From Mycolicibacter arupensis (GTDB lineage Bacteria; Actinomycetota; Actinomycetes; Mycobacteriales; Mycobacteriaceae): a DNA stretch of 64,000 bases. The stretch is from assembly GCF_002086515.1 (NCBI RefSeq), contig NZ_MVHH01000010.1:1-64000 (forward strand), read 5' to 3'. Positions within the stretch are counted from its first letter, which is position 1. Every line of letters begins with the position of its first letter. The translations under genes were made by a program, and so were the position numbers. Below, piece by piece: positions 48,620 to 57,667 of the stretch. The notes under the pieces were generated by a model. It saw nothing but the letters and a program-made list of their open reading frames with translations. It was not told where the DNA came from and did no database searches.

Positions 48620-49413
48620 GGCCGCACCGCGATCGCCACCAGATCCAGGCTGTCATCGATCTCGCGCTGCGAGGCACTCAGAATATCGAAGTCGTCGCTG
48701 GAGACGGCGGCGATGTCGGCCAGCAGCTCGGGCGGCCAGGGCGCGTCGGCGACGGCCCGAGCGATCTGGGCGTCGATGATCGAGCCGCCGTGGCGGGCGT
48801 CCATCTCGGCGAGCGCCGGTCCGTGAAAGACCCCGTACATGCCCTCCACGGTGAAACCGCCGTCGACCAGCATCTCGGTCAGTTCGGCCGCATTGAGTTC
48901 GCGGGTGTGGAACGGGTTGATCGGCGTATCGCGGCCGGGGGAGAAGGTGATCCGGTTGGGGGTCGAGATCATCAGCAGGCCGCCGGGGCGAAGCACGCGG
49001 GCGCATTCGGCGATGAACTGTGCCTGATCCCAGAGGTGTTCGATGACCTGGAAATTGACCACGACATCCACGGACGCGTCGGGAAGGGGCAACTCGGCGA
49101 GGTTGCCCTGGACGGCCTCGACGCGCGGGTACCGGGCCTGTACATGCGCCACTGCCGAATCGTCGTAATCCACGCCGATCACCCGCCGGGCCACTCCTGC
49201 GATCAGGTCGGCGCCGTAGCCCTCGCCGAATCCGGCTTCTAGGACGTCGCGGCCGCTGCAGCGCGGTGCCAGGTGTTGATAGACCACCTCGTGACGCCGG
49301 AACCAGTAGTTCTCGATGTCGAGTCCGGGGATCGTGCGCTCGCCGGTCAGGGGCAGCGCGGCGTCGCCGGGCAGCGTGCCGGTGGGGTCTCCGGCGGGAT
49401 TCGTAGATTTCAT
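48616..49413 (-). CDS. MGLP-locus SAM methyltransferase (Rv3030-like)
   Basis: SAM methyltransferase of 265 residues, orthologous to Rv3030, which is thought to methylate glucose residues of MGLP. Motif I VLEAGFGEGYGADLIAG, then VIGVDYDDSAV, FQVIEHLWDQAQFIAECARVLRPGGLLMISTPN. The N-terminal GERTIPGLDIENYWFRRHEVVY is family-specific. First gene of the minus-strand trio Rv3030-Rv3031-Rv3032. ATG at 49413. Divergent from etfB with a 197-bp spacer. Confidence 0.93.
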   Translation of the reverse strand: MKSTNPAGDPTGTLPGDAALPLTGERTIPGLDIENYWFRRHEVVYQHLAPRCSGRDVLEAGFGEGYGADLIAGVARRVIGVDYDDSAVAHVQARYPRVEAVQGNLAELPLPDASVDVVVNFQVIEHLWDQAQFIAECARVLRPGGLLMISTPNRITFSPGRDTPINPFHTRELNAAELTEMLVDGGFTVEGMYGVFHGPALAEMDARHGGSIIDAQIARAVADAPWPPELLADIAAVSSDDFDILSASQREIDDSLDLVAIAVRP

Positions 49414-49485
49414 CGCACAGGCAGGCTAACGCGAAGGGCGTGGTCCGCGAACCGGCTACCCCGCACTGGCAATATCACGACCCGC

Positions 49486-49527
49486 TACGCTGTACAGGCG
49501 AACCGCACTAAGTTACCGGTGAGTAAC
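49486..49527 (+). promoter_or_regulatory. etfB promoter region with inverted repeat
   Basis: A TACGCT -10-like hexamer lies at 49486-49491. GTTAC-CGGTGA-GTAAC at 49512-49527 is an inverted repeat (5-bp arms) just downstream of the expected start of transcription, a position suited to a repressor such as a TetR-type fatty-acid regulator. Confidence 0.5.
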
Positions 49528-49610
49528 ATCCGTGTGCGGCTGCGTGAATCGCTACCGAAGTCTTGTAGCCCGCCGCTGCAGGACCCCTTCGAGGAGGACG
49601 AACCACACTC

Positions 49611-50402
49611 ATGACGAACATCGTGGTCCTGATCAAACAGGTCCCAGACACCTGGTCGGAGCGCAAGCTCAGCGATGGCGACTTCACGCTGGACCGTGAG
49701 GCAGCCGATGCCGTGCTCGATGAGATCAACGAGCGGGCCGTCGAAGAGGCGTTGCAGATCCGCGAGGCCGAAGGCGCCGAAGGCACCGTCACGGTGCTGA
49801 CCGCCGGACCGGAGCGGGCGACCGAGGCCATCCGCAAGGCACTGTCGATGGGCGCTGACAAGGCCGTGCACATCCTCGACGACGGCATGAAGGGTTCCGA
49901 CGTCATCCAGACCGGTTGGGCGCTGGCGCGCGCGCTGGGCGCCATCGAGGGCACCGAGCTGGTCATCGCCGGCAACGAGTCGACCGACGGCGTCGGCGGT
50001 GCGGTTCCGGCGATCATCGCCGAGTACCTTGGTCTGCCCCAGCTGACCCACCTGCGCAAGCTGACCGTCGCAGACGGCAAGGTCACCGGCGAGCGCGAGA
50101 CCGATGAGGGTCTTTTCACCCTGGAGGCCTCGCTGCCGGCCGTGGTGAGCGTCACCGAGAAGATCAACGAACCGCGCTTCCCCTCCTTCAAGGGCATCAT
50201 GGCCGCCAAGAAGAAGGAAGTCACTGTGCTCACGCTGGCCGAGATCGGCGTCGAAGCCGACGAGGTCGGTCTTGCCAACGCCGGCTGCAAGGTGACCGCT
50301 TCGATCCCGAAGCCGCCGAAGACCGCCGGTGAGAAGGTGACCGACGAGGGCGACGGCGGCACCAAGATCGCCGAGTACCTGGTCGGCCAGAAAATCATCT
50401 AA
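49611..50402 (+). CDS. etfB: electron transfer flavoprotein beta subunit
   Basis: ETF beta subunit (FixA, Rv3029c ortholog) of 263 residues; with EtfA it carries electrons from acyl-CoA dehydrogenases to the quinone pool. Characteristic segments: IVVLIKQVPDTWSERKL at the start, LDEINERAVEEALQIREAEG, ALGAIEGTELVIAGNESTDGVGGAVPAIIAEYLGLPQLTH near residues 106-145, and SFKGIMAAKKK. The ATG at 49611 has GAGGAGG about 14 nt upstream. EtfA follows after 38 nt. Confidence 0.97.
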   Translation: MTNIVVLIKQVPDTWSERKLSDGDFTLDREAADAVLDEINERAVEEALQIREAEGAEGTVTVLTAGPERATEAIRKALSMGADKAVHILDDGMKGSDVIQTGWALARALGAIEGTELVIAGNESTDGVGGAVPAIIAEYLGLPQLTHLRKLTVADGKVTGERETDEGLFTLEASLPAVVSVTEKINEPRFPSFKGIMAAKKKEVTVLTLAEIGVEADEVGLANAGCKVTASIPKPPKTAGEKVTDEGDGGTKIAEYLVGQKII

Positions 50403-50440
50403 GCGCTCCCCGGACCTGGAAGAAGACGGAAGAAACAGAC

Positions 50441-51397
50441 ATGGCTGAAGTACTTGTGCTCGTGGAGCACGCTGACGGAGCGCTGAAGAAGGTCAGCTCC
50501 GAACTGATCACCGCCGCGCGTGAACTCGGCGAACCGTCCGCGGTCGTCGTCGGCGCCCCCGGCACCGCCGCGCCGCTGGTGGACGGCCTGAAAGAGGCTG
50601 GCGCCGCCAAGATCTACGTCGCCGAGTCCGACGTGGTGGACAACTACCTGCTCACCCCGGTCGTCGACGTGCTGGCCGGCCTGGCCGAGTCCGCTGCCCC
50701 GGCCGCGGTGCTGATCGCCGCGAACGCCGACGGCAAGGAGGTCGCCGGCCGGCTGGCGGCCCGCATCGGTTCGGCACTGCTGGTCGACGTGGTCGAGGTC
50801 AAGGCGGGCGCCAAGGTGCTCCACTCGATCTTCGGTGGTGCCTACACCGTCGAGGCCGAGCCCACCGGCGACACCCCGGTCATCACGGTGCGGGCGGGTG
50901 CCGTTGAGCCCGCCCCGGCCGCGGCTGCCGGTGAGCAGGTCACCGTCGAGGTGCCCGCCGCCGCCGAGAACGCCACCAAGGTCACTTCGCGTCAGCCGGC
51001 CGTGGCCGGTGACCGCCCGGAGCTCACCGAGGCGCCCATCGTGGTGGCCGGCGGTCGAGGTGTCGGCAGCGCGGAGAGCTTCTCGGTGGTCGAGGAACTG
51101 GCCGACTCGCTCGGTGCTGCTGTGGGCGCTTCGCGTGCCGCGGTGGACTCGGGCTACTACCCGGGTCAGTTCCAGATCGGCCAGACCGGCAAGACGGTTT
51201 CGCCGCAGCTGTACATCGCACTGGGCATCTCCGGCGCGATCCAGCACCGGGCCGGCATGCAGACGTCCAAGACCATCGTTGTGGTCAACAAGGACGAGGA
51301 AGCGCCGATCTTCGAGATCGCCGACTACGGCATCGTCGGGGACCTGTTCAAGGTCGCCCCGCAGCTGACCGAGGCGGTCAAGGCTCGCAAGGGTTAA
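50441..51397 (+). CDS. etfA: electron transfer flavoprotein alpha subunit
   Basis: ETF alpha subunit (FixB, Rv3028c ortholog) of 318 residues, which binds FAD in its C-terminal domain: [41 protein letters not shown], the [30 protein letters not shown] segment and the closing [15 protein letters not shown]. It forms an operon with etfB. A strong intrinsic terminator follows at 51422-51455. Confidence 0.97.
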   Translation: MAEVLVLVEHADGALKKVSSELITAARELGEPSAVVVGAPGTAAPLVDGLKEAGAAKIYVAESDVVDNYLLTPVVDVLAGLAESAAPAAVLIAANADGKEVAGRLAARIGSALLVDVVEVKAGAKVLHSIFGGAYTVEAEPTGDTPVITVRAGAVEPAPAAAAGEQVTVEVPAAAENATKVTSRQPAVAGDRPELTEAPIVVAGGRGVGSAESFSVVEELADSLGAAVGASRAAVDSGYYPGQFQIGQTGKTVSPQLYIALGISGAIQHRAGMQTSKTIVVVNKDEEAPIFEIADYGIVGDLFKVAPQLTEAVKARKG

Positions 51398-51408
51398 ATT
51401 CACTCTGC

Positions 51409-54189
51409 GTGAGCACTCGTCAAAACCCCCGCACGCCTGGCGTGTCGGGGGTTTTGCCGTCTCTGCGGGGGCGGGACGCCGAATGCCTGCAGCTGCGCGA
51501 GATGCTGGCCGCCGCCCGCGCAGGACGCAGTCAGGTGCTGGTCCTGCGGGGAGAGGCCGGGATCGGCAAGACCGCCCTGCTGGACTACCTGGCGCAATCC
51601 GCTCCGGATTTCCAGGTGGTGCGGGCCGCCGGAGTGGAATCCGACATGGAGCTGGCGTTCGCCGGGCTGCAGCAACTGTGCGCACCGCTGGCAGACCGGT
51701 CCGAGTCGCTGCCCGAACCGCAGCGCGAAGCCCTGGCCATCGCCTTCGGCATGAGCACTGGGGCCGCACCCGACCGGTTTCTGGTCGGTCTGGCGGTGCT
51801 GGGACTGCTCGCCGGAGTGGCCGCTCGGCAGCCCCTGGTGTGTCTCATCGATGACGCCCAGTGGCTTGACCGGGTCTCGGCTCAGACGCTGGGCTTCGTC
51901 GCCCGCCGGTTGCTGGCCGAACCCATTGTGCTGGTGTGCGCGCTGCGTGAGCCGGTCGAGGGCCTGACCGGTCTGCCGAAGCTCATGCTGCGCGGCCTGA
52001 CTGAGGCGCACGCACGGGCGCTGCTGGAGTCGGCGGTGCCGGGCCGGATCGACCCCCAGGTGGCCGATCGGATCGTGGCGGAGACGCATGGCAACCCGTT
52101 GGCGCTGGTGGAGTTGCCGGGTGGACTGTCCGCGGCAGAGCTCGCCGGCGGCTACCAGCGCCCGGACGTGGTTCCGGTCGCCGGCCAGATCGAACGCCAC
52201 TATCTGGCGCGGATGCATGCCCTACCCGACGACACCCAACGGCTGATGCTGGTCGCTGCCGCCGAACCGGTGGGGGACACCGCGCTGTTACTGGGGGCCG
52301 CGCGGGTGCTGGGACTGTCTGCGGCGGACCTGGGCCCGGCCCAGGAGGCAGGCCTGGTCGAGATGGGCGCGCGGGTGCGGTTTCGGCACCCCCTGGTGCG
52401 CTCGGCGATCTACCGTGCGGCGGTCCTGCAGGACCGGCGAGACGCCCACCGTGCCCTGGCGCAGGCCACTGATCCGGCGCACGACCCCGACCGGCGAGCC
52501 TGGCATCGTGCCCTCGCGGCGGTCGGTCCCGACGAATCGGTTGCTGCCGAACTCGGCCGTAGTGCCGGCCGGGCGGCGCAGCGCGGTGGAGCGGCCGCTG
52601 CGGCGGCGTTCTTGGCCCGCGCCACCGAGCTCACTCCGGATGCATTCCAGCGCGGGGCCCGCGCCCTCGAAGCCGCCGAAGCCAAGATCGCCGTGGCCGA
52701 ATTCGATAGCGCCGGTGAGCTGCTGGCCACCGCCGAGCTGGCGCCGCTGGACGAGCTGCAACGTGCACGCCTGGCTCGGATGCGCGCTCAGCTGGCATTC
52801 ACCCGCGGCCGCGGCAGCGGGGACGCGCCCACCATCCTCGAATCCGTACACCAGTTCTTCAGCGCTGCAAGTCATTTAGAGCCCCTCGATTCGGAGATGG
52901 CGCAGCAGACCCTGTTGGAGGCGGTCAGCGCGGCGATGTATGCCGGCCGGGCCTTCGGCGACCACGTACGCCGCCACACCGCCGCAGCACTGGCCGCAGG
53001 ATCGCAGCGGCTCCCGCGCCGGCCGCCGGATCTGCTACTGCGGGCATTGACCACCAGGATCAGCGCAGGGGCACAGGCCGGTTACGTGCCCCTGCGTGAG
53101 GCGGTGGCGGCGATCACCCCGCAAACCTGGTCCTGGCAAGCATTTCCGGTGGGCCACGAGGCCGCCGTGCACGACTTGTGGGACGACGAATCGTGGCATC
53201 GGATCGCAGACGACGCCGTGCGCGTCGCGACCGACACCGGCGCACTGGGCATGATGCCGACCGCGCTGGCCACCCGGGCCGGGGTGCACGTGCTGGCGGG
53301 GGAATTCGCCGCGGCACGAGCGCTCCTGGCCGACGCCGATGCCTTGGCGGCCGCGACGGGCCAGACACCGGTGCGCTATCACGCCCTGACTTTGGCGGCA
53401 TGGACTGGCCACGAGGCTGAGGCGAGCGCACTGATCGAGGCCACGGCGCGTAGCGGGGCGGCTCGTGGTGAGGGCCGGATCGTCGCGTTGATCGGCTACG
53501 CATCGGCGATCCTGAACAACGGGCTGGGCCGCTACCAGTCTGCCTGCGAGAGCCTTTGCCGTGCACTGGAGTACGAAGATCTGGGCCTGTACGGGATGAA
53601 CCTGGCAGAACTGGTGGAAGCCGGCGTTCGAGCGGGTGAACCGGAGCTGGCCGGCGGTGCCCTGGCGCAGCTGCAGGAGCGCACCACGGTCAGCGCGACG
53701 GACTGGGGCCTGGGAGTGCTGGCCCGCTCGCGTGCGCTGACGGCCGATGAAGCGACCGCCGAGGGGCACTACGTCGAAGCGATTGAGCGGCTGACGCGCA
53801 CCCGAATCGCCGTCGACCTCGCACGCGCGCACCTGCTGTACGGCGAATGGCTGCGCCGGGAGAAACGACGCACGGACGCCCGGGCTCAGCTACGGACGGC
53901 CCACGCGATGTTCACCGAGTTCGGGGCGCAGGCTTTCGCGCAGCGCAGCCGGCGCGAACTGCAGGCGCTGGGGGACAAGGCCAGCCCCGCCGCAGCGGCC
54001 GCCGGTGAGGTTCTGACACCCCAGGAACGCCAGATCGCGGACCTGGCCGGCGCGGGTCTGACCAATGCCGAGATCGGGGCGCGGCTGTTCATCAGTGCCC
54101 ACACCGTCGAATGGCACCTGCGCAAGGTCTTCGCCAAGCTGGGAATCCGCTCGCGCCGCGAACTGCGCGCCACCGCCACGCACCGCTGA
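51409..54189 (+). CDS. LuxR-family regulator with AAA ATPase (LAL type)
   Basis: Large ATP-binding LuxR regulator of 926 residues as drawn. Walker A RGEAGIGKTALL near residue 47, Walker B VCLIDDAQWLD near 145, a long helical TPR-like middle, and a C-terminal LuxR helix-turn-helix (LTPQERQIADLAGAGLTNAEIGARLFISAHTVEWHLRKVFAKLGI). The GTG at 51409 is uncertain: the first 15 codons are the etfBA terminator hairpin. The true start may be GTG 51442, TTG 51454 or later, since conserved sequence begins at LRGRDAE. It probably senses a metabolite or stress; target genes unknown. Confidence 0.88.
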   Translation: MSTRQNPRTPGVSGVLPSLRGRDAECLQLREMLAAARAGRSQVLVLRGEAGIGKTALLDYLAQSAPDFQVVRAAGVESDMELAFAGLQQLCAPLADRSESLPEPQREALAIAFGMSTGAAPDRFLVGLAVLGLLAGVAARQPLVCLIDDAQWLDRVSAQTLGFVARRLLAEPIVLVCALREPVEGLTGLPKLMLRGLTEAHARALLESAVPGRIDPQVADRIVAETHGNPLALVELPGGLSAAELAGGYQRPDVVPVAGQIERHYLARMHALPDDTQRLMLVAAAEPVGDTALLLGAARVLGLSAADLGPAQEAGLVEMGARVRFRHPLVRSAIYRAAVLQDRRDAHRALAQATDPAHDPDRRAWHRALAAVGPDESVAAELGRSAGRAAQRGGAAAAAAFLARATELTPDAFQRGARALEAAEAKIAVAEFDSAGELLATAELAPLDELQRARLARMRAQLAFTRGRGSGDAPTILESVHQFFSAASHLEPLDSEMAQQTLLEAVSAAMYAGRAFGDHVRRHTAAALAAGSQRLPRRPPDLLLRALTTRISAGAQAGYVPLREAVAAITPQTWSWQAFPVGHEAAVHDLWDDESWHRIADDAVRVATDTGALGMMPTALATRAGVHVLAGEFAAARALLADADALAAATGQTPVRYHALTLAAWTGHEAEASALIEATARSGAARGEGRIVALIGYASAILNNGLGRYQSACESLCRALEYEDLGLYGMNLAELVEAGVRAGEPELAGGALAQLQERTTVSATDWGLGVLARSRALTADEATAEGHYVEAIERLTRTRIAVDLARAHLLYGEWLRREKRRTDARAQLRTAHAMFTEFGAQAFAQRSRRELQALGDKASPAAAAAGEVLTPQERQIADLAGAGLTNAEIGARLFISAHTVEWHLRKVFAKLGIRSRRELRATATHR
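51422..51455 (+). terminator. intrinsic terminator of etfBA
   Basis: AAAACCCCCG and CGGGGGTTTT flank an inner CACGCC-T-GGCGTG stem (one bulged T), a hairpin with about 16 base pairs ending in TTTT. It is the most canonical rho-independent terminator in the window, 24 nt after the etfA stop. Confidence 0.85.
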
Positions 54190-54280
54190 GCCCAGACTAC
54201 GGACTTTCCAGGGTTCCCCCGCCCACCTCGGATGCCAGGGTCGAGGTAGTCAATCCGTGCTGAGCGAGAGGGTGTTGAGG

Positions 54281-55027
54281 ATGAAGATCACAGTGATGGG
54301 TGCCAGCGGGCAGATCGGCACCAAAGTCATCGAGCTGCTGCGCGCCGCAGGCCACGAGACGGTGGCGGCGGCCCGCAATACCGGAGTCGACGTGCTCACC
54401 GGAGAAGGCCTCGCCGAGGCCCTGGCTGGAGCCGACGTGTTGGTGGACGTGCTCAATTCGCCGGACTTCGCCGATGGCCCGGTGTTGGAGTTCTTCACCA
54501 AGTCCACGACCAATCTGGTGGCCGCGGCTCAAGCCGCTGACGTCGGTCACTACGTCGCGCTGTCCATCGTGAACTGCGACGGTCTGCCGGACAGTGGCTA
54601 CATGCGGGCCAAGGTCGCTCAGGAGCGCATCATCGCCGGCTCCGGATTGCCCTACACGATCGTGCGGGCCACGCAGTTCCACGAGTTCGCCGACGGGATC
54701 GTCGCCTCGATCACCGTCGACGGTGAGGTGCGGGCCCCCGAAGGCCTGATCCAGCCGATCGCCGGCGCCGAGGTGGCCGCCGAAGTGGTTCGCGCCGCTC
54801 AAGGGGCACCCGCGGACGGGATCGTCAACATCGGCGGACCCGAGAAGCTCACCTTCGCCGAACTGGCCGCACTGGTGTTGGCCGCACGCGGTGAAACCCT
54901 GCCGATCACCGTCGACCCGTCGGCGCTCTATTTCGGCACCGAGATCGGACGCACCGGACTGGTCACCGGCGACGACGCGATCCTGGCACCCACCCGACTG
55001 GCCGATTGGCAGGAGGCGGCCCGGTGA
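54281..55027 (+). CDS. NmrA-like NAD(P)-binding protein
   Basis: Atypical SDR/NmrA-family protein of 248 residues. MKITVMGASGQIGTKVIELLRAAGHE is the GxxGxxG dinucleotide site; the remainder (ADVLVDVLNSPD, HYVALSIVNCDGLPDSGYMRAKVAQERIIAGSGLPYTIVRATQFHEF) follows the NAD(P)H-binding fold used for redox sensing or reductase activity. ATG at 54281. It overlaps the following SDR by 4 nt (GTGA), so they are cotranslated. Confidence 0.88.
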   Translation: MKITVMGASGQIGTKVIELLRAAGHETVAAARNTGVDVLTGEGLAEALAGADVLVDVLNSPDFADGPVLEFFTKSTTNLVAAAQAADVGHYVALSIVNCDGLPDSGYMRAKVAQERIIAGSGLPYTIVRATQFHEFADGIVASITVDGEVRAPEGLIQPIAGAEVAAEVVRAAQGAPADGIVNIGGPEKLTFAELAALVLAARGETLPITVDPSALYFGTEIGRTGLVTGDDAILAPTRLADWQEAAR

Positions 55028-55752
55028 AGGATCTGGCGGGCCAGCGGGCACTGGTGACCGGCGGGACCTCGGGCATCGGGCTGGAATCGGCGCGGCTGCT
55101 GGTGCGCCACGGCGCCGAGGTGATCATCACCGGCCGTTCGAAGGAGCGGGGTGCCGCGGCCGTCGCCGAACTCGGCGGTGCGGTGCGATTCGTGGCCGCC
55201 GACCTTGCCGACCTGGATTCGGTGAGCTCATTGGTGCGGGAGTGCGGCGACGGCGTGGACATCGTGGTGAACAACGCCGCCAGCTTTCCCGGTGCACTCA
55301 CGGTGGAACAGGACGTGGCGTCGTTCAGTTCGACGTTCGACACCAACGTGCGCGGTGCCTATTTCCTGGTCGCCGGGTTGGTTCCGGGGATGCTGAGCCG
55401 TGGGCGGGGCAGCATCGTCAACGTCACCAGCATGGTCGCGCACAAGGGTGTTCCCGGCGCATCGACCTACAGCGCCTCCAAAGCCGCTCTGGAATCGTTG
55501 ACACGGACCTGGGCCGCCGAATTCGGTCCCCACGGGGTCCGGGTGAACAGTGTGGCACCGGGTCCGACCGCCACTGAGGGCGTCGCCGCGCAATGGGGCG
55601 ACGTCAATGACGAACTGGGCCGGTCACTTCCGCTCGGGCGGACCGCGCGCGCCGGCGAGATCGCCGAAGCCGTACTCTTCCTCGCCTCGCCGCGGTCCAG
55701 CTTCGTCACCGGCTCGACGCTGCATGCCGATGGCGGCGGAGCCGCTGCCTGA
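55024..55752 (+). CDS. SDR family oxidoreductase
   Basis: Classical short-chain dehydrogenase of 242 residues. Cofactor motif VTGGTSGIGLESARL near residue 12, VNNAAS near 82-87, catalytic Ser in NVTSMVAHKG and YSASK. It ends SSFVTGSTLHADGGGAAA like FabG-type reductases. GTG at 55024 overlaps the stop of the NmrA-like gene. Substrate unknown. The inverted repeat at 55767-55829 begins 15 bp after the stop. Confidence 0.92.
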   Translation: MKDLAGQRALVTGGTSGIGLESARLLVRHGAEVIITGRSKERGAAAVAELGGAVRFVAADLADLDSVSSLVRECGDGVDIVVNNAASFPGALTVEQDVASFSSTFDTNVRGAYFLVAGLVPGMLSRGRGSIVNVTSMVAHKGVPGASTYSASKAALESLTRTWAAEFGPHGVRVNSVAPGPTATEGVAAQWGDVNDELGRSLPLGRTARAGEIAEAVLFLASPRSSFVTGSTLHADGGGAAA

Positions 55753-55766
55753 GTCGGCCCGGCCTG

Positions 55767-55829
55767 CGCTGAGATTGCGCCGAGGGTCGCAACGCCCGTA
55801 AAGGCACGACCCTGAATGCAATCTCAGCG
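55767..55829. repeat. nested inverted repeats after the SDR gene
   Basis: CGCTGAGATTGC (55767-55778) pairs perfectly with GCAATCTCAGCG (55818-55829). Inside, AGGGTCG (55783-55789) pairs with CGACCCT (55807-55813). The element could fold into one long interrupted hairpin. It lacks a T-run; it may be a terminator or a dispersed palindromic repeat. Confidence 0.65.
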
Positions 55830-55923
55830 TCAATTGCGGCAGCACAAGTCGTCACCAAGCGTGCACCGACAAGTCATGCGGTGCTTGCCTGGTCGCTGCT
55901 TGGCTACGCGACCGTGTCTGAGT

Positions 55924-56790
55924 GTGAGCACTGGTTCTGTTCTCATCGCCCCTGAGCCCGCCACCGACTCTCCCGCCACGTCCGGGACCGACAATCCGCG
56001 CTATTCGCTACTGCTGTCCACTGACCCGGCCACGATCGAGGCCGCGCAGCGGCTGCGGTACGAGGTGTTCAGCACCGAGCCGGGCTTCTGCCTGAGTGAC
56101 ACCGACGAGCATCCCGGCCGGGACGCCGACCGATTCGACGAGTACTGCGACCACCTGATGGTGCGTGACGAGGTCAGCGGTGACCTGGTCGGTTGCTACC
56201 GCATGCTGCCGCCGACCGGCGCGATCGCTGCCGGAGGTCTATACAGTGCAAGCGAATTCGATGTCACCGCGCTGGATCCGCTGCGACCGTCCCTGGTCGA
56301 GATGGGACGTGCCGTGGTGCGCCCCGGTCACCGCAACGGCGCCGTGGTGCTGTTGATGTGGGCGGGGATCCTGGCCTATCTGGATCGCTACCAGTACGAC
56401 TACATCACCGGTTGTGTGTCGGTGCCGGTACGCGGCGAGGGTGCTCCGGGCAGCCAGATTCGCGGGGTCCGTGACTTCGTACGGCGGCGCCACGCCTCTC
56501 CGCACCGCGTCACCCCCTATCGGCAGGTGGTGGTCGACGGCAAGAGCCTCGATGAGATCGCGCCCCCGGCTCGCCCCAGCATGCCGCCGCTGCTGCGCGG
56601 CTACCTTCGGCTGGGCGCACGGGTCTGCGGTGACCCGGCCCACGACCCGGACTTCGGGGTGGGGGACTTTCCGGCCCTGCTGCGCCGCAGCGAGGCCGAC
56701 ACCCGCTACCTGCGGCGGCTGCGTTCGGTCTCCGCGGCATCGGCAGTGGCGGGGGATGGGCAGGCTGCCGACCCCACGGTGCCGGCGTGA
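55924..56790 (+). CDS. OlsB-like N-acyltransferase (Rv3027c-like)
   Basis: GNAT-fold acyltransferase of 288 residues resembling ornithine N-acyltransferase OlsB and orthologous to Rv3027c. Key segments: EAAQRLRYEVFSTEPGF near the N-terminus, DEYCDHLMVRDEVSGDLVGCYRML, LVEMGRAVVRPGHRNGAVVLLMWAGI, and YITGCVSVP. The GTG at 55924 gives the family-like N-terminus; the longer frame upstream runs through the intergenic repeat. It overlaps the next acyltransferase gene by 4 nt. OlsB joins a 3-hydroxyacyl chain to the ornithine amino group. Confidence 0.85.
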   Translation: MSTGSVLIAPEPATDSPATSGTDNPRYSLLLSTDPATIEAAQRLRYEVFSTEPGFCLSDTDEHPGRDADRFDEYCDHLMVRDEVSGDLVGCYRMLPPTGAIAAGGLYSASEFDVTALDPLRPSLVEMGRAVVRPGHRNGAVVLLMWAGILAYLDRYQYDYITGCVSVPVRGEGAPGSQIRGVRDFVRRRHASPHRVTPYRQVVVDGKSLDEIAPPARPSMPPLLRGYLRLGARVCGDPAHDPDFGVGDFPALLRRSEADTRYLRRLRSVSAASAVAGDGQAADPTVPA

Positions 56791-57605
56791 GCCCCGGCGC
56801 GGTCAGCGCCTGGACACCTCAGTCGGTCTGTACGCCCAGCTGTGTGCGCGGCGGTGGCGACCGGCCGTTCCCGGGTGTGGTGGCGCTGCGGGCGGCGCTG
56901 GTGATCCTGGTGGCGCCGCTGCTGCCGCTGCTGGCGGTACCGATCCCGGGCCGTGTGCGCCTCCAGCGTGGTTGTTGCCTGCTGGTGTTGCGGGTTTTCG
57001 GGGTGCGGGTGACGACGACCGGCGGGCCGGTCCGCAATCTGCGCGGCATGTTGGTGGTCAGCGCGCACGTGTCGTGGCTGGACGTGTTCGTGATCGGCGC
57101 GATATCGCCGGGAACGTTTGTGGCGCGCGCCGACCTCATCAGCTGGCCCGGTATCGGAACACTGGCCCGGCTGATGCGCATCGTTCCTATCGAGCGCGAC
57201 AGCCTGCGCGGGCTGCCGGTGGTGGTGCAGACCGTGGCGGATCGGTTGCGGGCCGGCCGCACCGTCGTGGCGTTCCCGGAGGGCACCACCTGGTGTGGCC
57301 GGGCCCACGGGCGGTTCTATCCGGCGATGTTCCAGGCCGCCGTCGATGCCGCCCGGCCAGTGCAGCCCCTGCAGCTGAGCTACCACCACCACGACGGGGC
57401 TGTGTCGACCGTGCCGGCCTTCGTCGGCGACGACACCCTGGTCGCCTCGATGCGCCGACTGATCACTGCGCGACGCACGGTCGCGCACGTTCACGTCGCG
57501 GCCCTGCAGCTGCCCGGAAACGACCGGCGTGAGCTGGCCGCCCGCTGCCAGGCGGCGGCGGGATCGCGGGTGCGGCGGCGCCGGCGGGCGCGCGTCGCCT
57601 GTTGA
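56787..57605 (+). CDS. PlsC/OlsA-like acyltransferase (Rv3026c-like)
   Basis: Membrane-associated acyltransferase of 272 residues, orthologous to Rv3026c. The glycerol-phosphate acyltransferase motifs are HVSWLD (HX4D) near residue 94 and FPEGTT near 161, with a hydrophobic segment near 30-53 as membrane anchor and an Arg-rich C-terminus. GTG at 56787 overlaps the upstream gene, so the OlsB-like and OlsA-like proteins are made together. Together they could make ornithine-type acyl-amino-acid lipid or another diacylated lipid. Confidence 0.87.
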   Translation: MSPGAVSAWTPQSVCTPSCVRGGGDRPFPGVVALRAALVILVAPLLPLLAVPIPGRVRLQRGCCLLVLRVFGVRVTTTGGPVRNLRGMLVVSAHVSWLDVFVIGAISPGTFVARADLISWPGIGTLARLMRIVPIERDSLRGLPVVVQTVADRLRAGRTVVAFPEGTTWCGRAHGRFYPAMFQAAVDAARPVQPLQLSYHHHDGAVSTVPAFVGDDTLVASMRRLITARRTVAHVHVAALQLPGNDRRELAARCQAAAGSRVRRRRRARVAC

Positions 57606-57667
57606 GCTGCGCGGCTGCCCGCCGCTGCGCCGGGGTGTCGGCGGCTTCCCGGTATCCTGGGCAGGTC

